Of a stretch of 10,316 nt of DNA, positions 5,334-10,316 are shown in pieces. The stretch's first letter is position 1. The number at the start of each line of letters is the position of its first letter. The stretch covers positions 1-10,316 of the forward strand of contig QIGA01000012.1 of NCBI GenBank assembly GCA_003229915.1. The letters run 5' to 3'. The stretch comes from Chloroflexota bacterium (GTDB lineage Bacteria; Chloroflexota; Dehalococcoidia; SZUA-161). A program made the position numbers and the translations under genes. The notes below the pieces were generated by a model. It searched no databases and was not told the origin of the DNA. It worked only from the letters and a program-made list of their open reading frames with translations.

Positions 5334-5834
5334 TTACTCTCCAGACCTGATTCTCGGCACCCGACCACACCGCTCACATTCCAGATACTCAACCCGCCTC
5401 GGATTCACCCTGGTAAGGTCTGCCTTGATCGGCTGCTGGCAGATGTGGCAGAAAGCAATGGAGATGTTGTCGCTGCCAGCTTCGTGACCGTTCGTTCCCT
5501 CCGGCGCTGATTTGGCGAAGTCGATCACCAGCACGCCGCCGCAACTGTAGCACCTGGTCTGAGCCAGCCTCCATGGCGGTGGGTTGGGAACCTGAATCGG
5601 AAATCCCACCCCGCAGTGGGAGCAATTAACCTGCCACACCGTCGGCGCGCGTTTGGTCGCCTGAGCCATAGTGTAGACCCCCAGGGCAGCGAGTCCCGCC
5701 AGAGAAACTATCCCCAGAAACTTACCCCAATCTCCGATATCCCCGGTCCTAGCCTCATAGTCGCGCTTGCGCTGGTCCAGTTCCCGCCTGTCGTCGATAT
5801 TGAGAGGGATATGCCGCTGTCGTGGCTGTGACAT
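5334..5834 (-). CDS. Membrane-anchored zinc-ribbon protein, function unknown
   Basis: A 166-residue protein with three parts: a charged N-terminus (DDRRELDQRKRDYEAR, 14-29), one hydrophobic segment (about 38-58, FLGIVSLAGLAALGVYTMA) that should span the membrane, and a Cys-rich C-terminal region. Four CxxC pairs (Cys71/74, 95/98, 129/132, 153/156) suggest two zinc ribbons, each built from two knuckles. The ATG at 5834 follows GAGG with a 6-nt gap; an upstream in-frame ATG at 5870 would add 12 residues and overlaps a palindrome, so it is less likely. The gene is divergent from topA and convergent with dprA. No family is recognised; a single-pass protein with a soluble zinc-binding domain is all that can be supported. 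Confidence 0.75.
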   Translation of the reverse strand: MSQPRQRHIPLNIDDRRELDQRKRDYEARTGDIGDWGKFLGIVSLAGLAALGVYTMAQATKRAPTVWQVNCSHCGVGFPIQVPNPPPWRLAQTRCYSCGGVLVIDFAKSAPEGTNGHEAGSDNISIAFCHICQQPIKADLTRVNPRRVEYLECERCGRVPRIRSGE

Positions 5835-5857
5835 CGAGCACCTCAGGTTGAGTAATC

Positions 5858-5871
5858 GTTGATATATCAAC
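5858..5871. promoter_or_regulatory. 14-bp perfect palindrome upstream of the zinc-ribbon gene
   Basis: GTTGATATATCAAC is self-complementary and lies about 24 bp before the minus-strand ATG at 5834. A TTGACG (5900-5895, minus strand) followed 17 nt later by a poor TAAATA (5877-5872) may be the promoter, in which case the palindrome would cover the transcription start. The palindrome is certain; operator function is a guess. Confidence 0.35.
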
Positions 5872-6035
5872 TATTTATCACTATTCACCCCTCCCGTCAA
5901 GCCCCTGCTCTCCTCTCCTCCGCAGAACCAAATACAACATCGGGAGTTTAAAACATATTGTGACCGCTCGGAATTCACCCTATGTTACCAATCCGTTTGC
6001 CCCACTGGATAGCCTTTCACTTGAACGGCAAAGGG

Positions 6036-6064
6036 TGGACATGCACGGTGCTGTATGGTACATT
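6036..6064 (+). promoter_or_regulatory. Possible topA operon promoter
   Basis: TGGACA (6036-6041, 5 of 6) and TACATT (6059-6064, 4 of 6) with a 17-bp spacer, giving a leader of about 50 nt before the topA ATG. It is the best match found in the 287-bp divergent region; the rest of 5872-6121 shows nothing definite. Confidence 0.4.
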
Positions 6065-6121
6065 ACATTCGGCACAAATGATAATGGAGTGCCACTAAGC
6101 ACCTAATAGAAACGAGTAGAG

Positions 6122-6856
6122 ATGTCCAAGAATCTAGTTGTGGTCGAGTCACCTGCCAAAGCAAGAACCCTGAGCCAGTTCCTGGGGAAAGACTACACCA
6201 TAAAGGCATCAATGGGGCATGTGCGCGATCTGCCAGCGAAGGAACTGGGTGTTGATCTGGATAACGACTTCTCCCCGAAATATGTCGTCCTCAGCAGAAA
6301 GAGGAAGGTAATAAGCGAGATAAGAGGAGGAGGAGCGAAGGCAGCAGTGGTTTACCTAGCCACAGACCCCGATCGCGAAGGGGAAGCCATATCCTGGCAC
6401 GTGGTTCAGGCAGCGAAGCTGAACAAAATACCTGTCAAGCGGGTGGTGTTCCACGAGATAACCAAGGAAGCCATCGCCAATGCCTTCCGCCATCCCCGGC
6501 CCATCGACATGAAGATGGTCGATGCCCAACAGGCGCGGCGAATCCTGGACAGGCTGGTAGGCTATAAACTGAGTCCCCTGCTATGGAAAAGGGTGAGGCC
6601 AGGGCTTTCAGCGGGAAGGGTACAGTCCGTAGCACTGAAGCTAATCGTTGACCGCGAGGCCGAGATATCTGATTTCGTCCCCGTGGAGCACTGGTCAATT
6701 GAAGCTGAGCTAGCGAAGGAGGGCCCCAAATCGCCACGTTTCAGGGCGAGGCTTGTGAGCTTGCTCGGTGGAGGCAAATCGGGCTCAGGAACGAAGAGCA
6801 GACCCAGAGCCTTGCGGGTGAGCTCCAGGACGCAGGCTATGCTGTATCCTCTGTGA
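6122..6856 (+). CDS. topA: DNA topoisomerase I, N-terminal part (gene split by a frameshift)
   Basis: Type IA topoisomerase, which relaxes negatively supercoiled DNA through a transient 5'-phosphotyrosyl bond. This frame holds the Toprim domain: VVVESPAKARTL (6-17, Glu9), the acidic TDPDREGEA (81-89, Asp82 and Asp84), and then QARRILDRLVGYKLSPLLW (137-155) and LSAGRVQSVALKLIVDRE (162-179). Homology continues to about Lys219 (6776-6778). The remaining residues to the TGA at 6854-6856 do not look like topoisomerase and are the product of a frame change, because the expected sequence continues in the -1 frame. The ATG at 6122 fits the usual family N-terminus; only a weak GAG lies upstream. Alone, this part lacks the catalytic tyrosine. 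The restored protein would be about 696 residues, a normal size. Confidence 0.9.
   Translation: MSKNLVVVESPAKARTLSQFLGKDYTIKASMGHVRDLPAKELGVDLDNDFSPKYVVLSRKRKVISEIRGGGAKAAVVYLATDPDREGEAISWHVVQAAKLNKIPVKRVVFHEITKEAIANAFRHPRPIDMKMVDAQQARRILDRLVGYKLSPLLWKRVRPGLSAGRVQSVALKLIVDREAEISDFVPVEHWSIEAELAKEGPKSPRFRARLVSLLGGGKSGSGTKSRPRALRVSSRTQAMLYPL
6776..6782 (+). other. topA: Frameshift point within topA
   Basis: The upstream frame reads LVSLLGGGK up to AAA at 6776-6778, then turns into SGSGTKSRPR, which has no family resemblance. From 6778 the other frame reads IGLRNEEQTQSLAGELQDAG and runs into RQPAPPFITSTLQQ, the expected topoisomerase continuation. One missing base (for example one A of a former AAAA run) explains this. 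No canonical slippery heptamer (X XXY YYZ) is present, so programmed frameshifting is not favoured. A sequencing or assembly error is the simplest explanation, because topA is usually essential. Confidence 0.75.
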
Positions 6857-8211
6857 CACAGAAGAGGGGGGGGCGACAGCCAGCTCCGCCTTTCATCACC
6901 AGCACGCTACAGCAGGAGGCCTGGCGAAAACTCAGGTTCAGCGCCAAGCGAACCATGATCATTGCTCAGCAGCTCTATGAGGGACTGACTTTGGGCAAGG
7001 AGGGCTCCGTCGGGTTGATTACCTACATGCGCACCGATTCCACTAGAGTTGCGTCCTCCGCAATCTCAGAGGCCCGGTCGTTCATTGAAGAGAAGTATGG
7101 AGTCGATTTTCTCCCCCCATCGCCACGCCATTTCGCCAAGAAGGTGAAAGGCGCTCAGGAGGCCCACGAGGCGATACGTCCTACATCCACTCGCAGAGAG
7201 CCGGTACAGGTCGAAGCCTACCTCACCAAAGAGCAGATGAAGCTTTACGCCCTTATCTGGCAACGGATGGTCTCCAGCCAGATGGCAGCGGCTCAGATCG
7301 ACACCACCACTGTAGACATAGAAGCACAGTCCGGCAAGAAGAGCTACTTGTTCAGAGCCAAGAGATCGGTGATAGCCTTCCCCGGATTCCTCACCCTTTA
7401 CCAGGAAGGTAAAGATAGCGATGAGGATGAAAATGGCAAGGACACTCTCCCCGAACTCACCAAGGGCGAACAGCTCAGGCTTTTGAAGCTCCTCCCAGAG
7501 CAGCATTTCACCCAGCCCCCACCCCGCTTTACCGAGGCCACCCTGGTCAAGGCACTCGAGGAACAGGGCATAGGACGCCCCAGCACCTACGCCCCTATCT
7601 TGTCTCTCATCCAAGAGCGCGGCTATGTTGAGCGGGGCAACGGGAAGTTGCTGCCCACCGAAATCGGCGTAATTGTCTCAGGACTGCTCAGCGAGCACTT
7701 TGCCGACATCGTAAACGTTGGCTTTACCGCCCAAATGGAGGAGAAGCTGGACCAAATCGCCAGCGGTCACCTGGGGTGGGTCCCCATGCTGCGGGAATTC
7801 TATTTCCCCTTTGAGGAACTGGTGATCAAAGCAACTGCGGCTATCCCCAAAGTCAGCCAGAGTACGGACGAGATTTGCGAGCTGTGTGGACGACCCATGG
7901 TGATAAAATGGGGGCGCAGAGGAAAGTTCATCTCATGCAGCGGTTTCCCCCAATGCAAGAACGCCAAGCCGATAGTAGTTACCATAGGGGTCAACTGTCC
8001 CAAGTGTGGAGCCGATATGCTGGAGAGGAGAAGTAAGAAGGGGAAACTCTTTTACGGTTGCTCCCAGTTCCCCAAGTGCAAATTCGCCACTTGGGACAAG
8101 CCGCTTGCGCAGCCCTGCCCTCAATGCCAGGGACTGCTGACGCTGTCGAAGAAAGGTACAGCCAGGTGCACCCAGTGCGACTACGAGGGTGAAGTAGACA
8201 CCGAGGAATAG
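6778..8211 (+). CDS. topA: DNA topoisomerase I, C-terminal part with active-site Tyr and zinc ribbons
   Basis: This is the continuation of topA in the -1 frame; no start codon is expected at its left edge, and the GTG at 6853 is only the first in-frame start-like codon. It contains PPFITSTLQQEA (from about 6886), the active-site motif ITYMRTDS with the catalytic tyrosine codon at 7024-7026, and EEQGIGRPSTYAPI (from about 7558). Three C-terminal zinc ribbons lie between 7876 and about 8184 (CELC...CSGFPQC, CPKC...CSQFPKC, CPQC...CTQC). Such ribbons help bind single-stranded DNA. The stop TAG (8209-8211) lies 3 nt before the next gene, whose ribosome site is within this coding sequence. Preservation of the whole frame argues that the break is recent or artefactual. 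Confidence 0.88.
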   Translation: MGLRNEEQTQSLAGELQDAGYAVSSVTQKRGGRQPAPPFITSTLQQEAWRKLRFSAKRTMIIAQQLYEGLTLGKEGSVGLITYMRTDSTRVASSAISEARSFIEEKYGVDFLPPSPRHFAKKVKGAQEAHEAIRPTSTRREPVQVEAYLTKEQMKLYALIWQRMVSSQMAAAQIDTTTVDIEAQSGKKSYLFRAKRSVIAFPGFLTLYQEGKDSDEDENGKDTLPELTKGEQLRLLKLLPEQHFTQPPPRFTEATLVKALEEQGIGRPSTYAPILSLIQERGYVERGNGKLLPTEIGVIVSGLLSEHFADIVNVGFTAQMEEKLDQIASGHLGWVPMLREFYFPFEELVIKATAAIPKVSQSTDEICELCGRPMVIKWGRRGKFISCSGFPQCKNAKPIVVTIGVNCPKCGADMLERRSKKGKLFYGCSQFPKCKFATWDKPLAQPCPQCQGLLTLSKKGTARCTQCDYEGEVDTEE

Positions 8212-8214
8212 AAC

Positions 8215-9123
8215 GTGGAAGAGCTTCTCAAGAGGTATGTCAGGCACCTCGAACTGGAGCGGAGTATCTCTCCGTATACAGTGAGGAACTATGCCAGTGA
8301 CGTTCAGGGCTTCCTCAGTTTCCTGGCTGAGAACGGGATAGATTCACTGGACAAGGTCAGTCGTTCCACCCTGCGTCTCTATCTGGGCTGGCTCCACGAG
8401 CGGGGGATAGCTCGAGCCAGCATCAACCGCAAGGCCAGCGCCTTGAGATCATTCTACCGATATCTGATACGGGAGAAACTCGTGGACTCCGAGCCTACAT
8501 TACTGTTATCAGGGCCGAAGATGGAGAAGAGGTTACCGACGTTCCTCACCCATGGGGAAATGGCACAACTGATCGAGGCGCCAGACTCCTCGACCCCGCA
8601 GGGTCTCAGAGATCGAGCTATACTGGAATTGCTCTACGCCGCTGGACTGCGTGTGAGCGAGATCGTAGCTCTGGACCTGAATGACCTCGACTTCGGCTCT
8701 CGCCAGCTCAGGGTCTGGGGAAAGGGATCAAAGGAGCGGATGGCGCTCATGGGGATACCAGCAGCGGAGGCTATGAAGCTCTACCTTAACCTTGGCCGCA
8801 TCAAGCTTCGCGGCACAACAGACACCCAGGCGGTTTTCCTAAACCGTTTCGGGGGGAGGATTGCAGAACGCCGCATCCAGCATATAATCAAGAAATACGC
8901 CCGACAGGCGGGACTTGAGCTGAGAGTCTTCCCCCATATAATGCGCCATACCTTTGCCACCCATATGCTCGACGGAGGCGCCGATCTCAGAGTAGTCCAG
9001 GACCTTCTAGGGCATACGAGGCTCTCCAGCACCCAGGTATATACCCACGTTACCCAGAGCCAGATCAGGCGCAATTACCTCGCCGCCCACCCCAGAAGCG
9101 AGTCAGAGAAGGGGGAGCAATGA
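8215..9123 (+). CDS. xerC: Tyrosine recombinase, XerC/XerD type
   Basis: A 302-residue site-specific recombinase with the XerC/D layout: an N-terminal SAM-like core-binding domain (1-95, with SPYTVRNYASDVQGF at 19-33) and a C-terminal catalytic domain. All catalytic residues are visible: Arg146 (AAGLRVSE), Lys170 (GKGSKER), His241 and Arg244 (HIMRHTFATHML), His267 (LLGHTRLSSTQ) and the nucleophile Tyr276 (VYTHV). Xer proteins resolve chromosome dimers at dif during division. The start is GTG at 8215, with GAGG (8203-8206) eight bases upstream inside topA. It sits in a housekeeping operon after topA and overlaps aroQ by 4 nt, which argues for the host Xer recombinase rather than a phage or element integrase. 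XerC versus XerD (or a single XerA/XerS-like enzyme) cannot be decided here. Confidence 0.9.
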   Translation: MEELLKRYVRHLELERSISPYTVRNYASDVQGFLSFLAENGIDSLDKVSRSTLRLYLGWLHERGIARASINRKASALRSFYRYLIREKLVDSEPTLLLSGPKMEKRLPTFLTHGEMAQLIEAPDSSTPQGLRDRAILELLYAAGLRVSEIVALDLNDLDFGSRQLRVWGKGSKERMALMGIPAAEAMKLYLNLGRIKLRGTTDTQAVFLNRFGGRIAERRIQHIIKKYARQAGLELRVFPHIMRHTFATHMLDGGADLRVVQDLLGHTRLSSTQVYTHVTQSQIRRNYLAAHPRSESEKGEQ

Positions 9124-9551
9124 AGATACTGGTTATACATGGCCCAAACCTGAATATGCTCGGTTCTCGTCAGGTCTCAGTCTACGGCGACCAGACACTT
9201 GCGGAGATCGATTCGCTGCTCGAGAATGCGGCAAGCGAGCTAGGGGTTGAGCTGGAGATCTTCCAGTCCAACCACGAGGGGGCTCTGATAGATTTTGTTC
9301 AGGCGAGGGCCCCAGAAGCCACAGGCATCATCATCAACCCCGGCGCGCTTACGCACTACGGGCTCTCGTTACGTGATGCCCTGGCCGCTACCTCCCTGCC
9401 TGTGATCGAGGTACACCTTTCCAATATCTATGCCCGGGAGGAGTTCAGGCAGCAATCCGTGATCGCCCCGATAGCCCGAGGCCAGATATCAGGGCTAGGG
9501 TGGCGTGGATATATCGCTGCTCTGGAGATCGTGGCGGCGCTGGAGGCGTAG
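9120..9551 (+). CDS. aroQ: Type II 3-dehydroquinate dehydratase
   Basis: A 143-residue enzyme that converts 3-dehydroquinate to 3-dehydroshikimate, the third step of the shikimate pathway to chorismate; family members form dodecamers in the cytoplasm. The sequence starts with the signature LVIHGPNLNMLGSR (4-17) and has Arg17 and Tyr22 on the flexible lid, Asn73 and His79 in NPGALTHYG, His99 in EVHLSN and Arg110. These correspond with a constant offset to the active-site residues of the well-known mycobacterial enzyme. Length is normal and complete. The ATG at 9120 overlaps the xerC stop as ATGA, with a G-rich ribosome site (9111-9117) just upstream, so translation is coupled. Confidence 0.96.
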   Translation: MKILVIHGPNLNMLGSRQVSVYGDQTLAEIDSLLENAASELGVELEIFQSNHEGALIDFVQARAPEATGIIINPGALTHYGLSLRDALAATSLPVIEVHLSNIYAREEFRQQSVIAPIARGQISGLGWRGYIAALEIVAALEA

Positions 9552-9558
9552 GCTGCCC

Positions 9559-10316
9559 ATGAGCAACCGTCTCGACGGACTCCGCCACCAACTGGCTCAA
9601 AGCGAGCTTGACGCCATCTTCATCTCCCAGGGCGAGAACCGACGCTACCTATCCGGATTCACCGGCTCGGCAGGATTTCTCCTCATCTCACAAGAAAAGG
9701 CTCTGCTCGCTACCGATTTTCGTTATGTCGAGCAGGCACAGGCCGAAGCGCCCGCCTTTGAGATCGTCCGAATCCAGGGAGCGCTATCGAAATGGTTCCC
9801 TACCCTCCTGGCAGATTTGAACATCCGAAAGCTGGGCTTCGAGGAAAATGACGTCTCCTTTGGCACCTACAAGGAGCTGACCGGAGGCATAGGGGAAATC
9901 GGCAGAGAAATCAGCCTTGTCCCCACAGAGGGATTGGTGGAATCACTGCGCGCGGTAAAGGACGAAGCGGAATTGAAGCATATCGAGGAAGCAGCCGCAC
10001 TGTCCGATGCCGCACTCGATGAGGTTCTGCCACGGGTTCAACCGGGAGTTTCGGAGAGGGAGCTTGCCTGGAAACTAGAGAGCTTCCTGCGCCAGAATGG
10101 CAGTGAGCCCCTGCCCTTCGAAATCATCGTGGCCTCTGGTCCAAACTCAGCACTGCCCCATGCCAAACCTACTGATAAGGTTATCCTCGAGAACGAGCCG
10201 GTGGTGATCGATCTCGGGGCAAGGATTGGGGGATACTCCAGCGACACTACCCGCACCTTCTGTCTGGGGGCAGGCGATAGCACCTTCCAACGGATTTATG
10301 ATATAGTTTTAGGGGC
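9559..10316 (+). CDS. M24-family Xaa-Pro aminopeptidase/dipeptidase, 3' end missing
   Basis: The reading frame opens at ATG 9559 and is still open at the window end (252 complete codons of an expected 350-370). Residues 1-125 match the creatinase-like N-terminal domain (LSGFTGSAGFLLIS, TDFRYVEQA). From about 130 (ESLRAVKDEAELKHIEEAAALSD) the pita-bread M24 catalytic domain begins. Seen so far are His201 (LPHAKPT) and the first two metal ligands, Asp218 (VVIDLGARIGGYSSD) and Asp229; the later His and Glu ligands lie beyond the window. Such enzymes remove an N-terminal residue preceding proline or split Xaa-Pro dipeptides in the cytoplasm. It follows aroQ by 7 nt and is part of the same operon. 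PepP-like and PepQ-like activity cannot be told apart from this part. Confidence 0.9.
   Translation, partial: MSNRLDGLRHQLAQSELDAIFISQGENRRYLSGFTGSAGFLLISQEKALLATDFRYVEQAQAEAPAFEIVRIQGALSKWFPTLLADLNIRKLGFEENDVSFGTYKELTGGIGEIGREISLVPTEGLVESLRAVKDEAELKHIEEAAALSDAALDEVLPRVQPGVSERELAWKLESFLRQNGSEPLPFEIIVASGPNSALPHAKPTDKVILENEPVVIDLGARIGGYSSDTTRTFCLGAGDSTFQRIYDIVLG

Noticed and set aside
6770..6785. Programmed -1 ribosomal frameshifting in topA
   Set aside because: There is no X XXY YYZ slippery heptamer and no clear downstream pseudoknot. A missing base explains the data more simply.
6853..6855. GTG 6853 as a true start of a second topoisomerase gene overlapping the first
   Set aside because: The same frame is open and shows family-like sequence (IGLRNEEQTQSLAGELQDAG) well upstream of 6853, so the GTG is inside the gene.
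8215..9123. Tyrosine recombinase as integrase of a mobile element
   Set aside because: Length and domain layout are of Xer type, and it is translationally coupled within topA-aroQ housekeeping genes.

Overview
The window reads as bacterial chromosomal DNA, most plausibly from the Chloroflexota (Dehalococcoidia-like). This rests on family resemblance from memory (a DUF2851 protein ending in a Cys cluster, and the order dprA / topA / xerC-like / aroQ / M24 peptidase), not on a database search. No rRNA, tRNA, CRISPR array or insertion sequence was recognised.

Left part (about 1-4110) looks accessory. It opens with about 300 bp of non-coding DNA holding a possible branched RNA or cruciform (98-156). 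Next comes a two-gene partition-type cassette: a ParA ATPase (298-1068) overlapping a small ribbon-helix-helix (RHH) protein (1043-1372). Head-to-tail or inverted 8-bp repeats (consensus TACCAGTA) lie over the parA start region, inside the RHH coding sequence, and after the cassette, and look like the operator/centromere sites of that RHH protein. On the minus strand follow an XRE-type regulator (2868-3098) and a DUF2851 protein (1484-2794). The XRE promoter carries a perfect palindrome between -35 and -10, and its transcript is predicted to be leaderless. Divergent from it is a DUF5343-like gene (3432-4109), whose near-perfect promoter is surrounded by inverted repeats of GGACTGT/ACAGTCC.

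Right part (about 4110-10316) is housekeeping. dprA (4166-5254) converges with a small membrane-anchored zinc-ribbon protein (5334-5834, minus). After a 287-bp divergent intergenic region, a tightly packed operon runs topA, a XerC/D-type recombinase, aroQ, and an M24 aminopeptidase cut by the window end. topA is broken into two frames: the N-terminal Toprim part (6122-6856) and the catalytic-Tyr/zinc-ribbon part (to 8211) join with a one-base frame change near 6776-6782.

The most interesting content is regulatory DNA: three unrelated sets of precisely placed inverted or iterated repeats, each linked to a small DNA-binding or uncharacterised protein in the accessory half.
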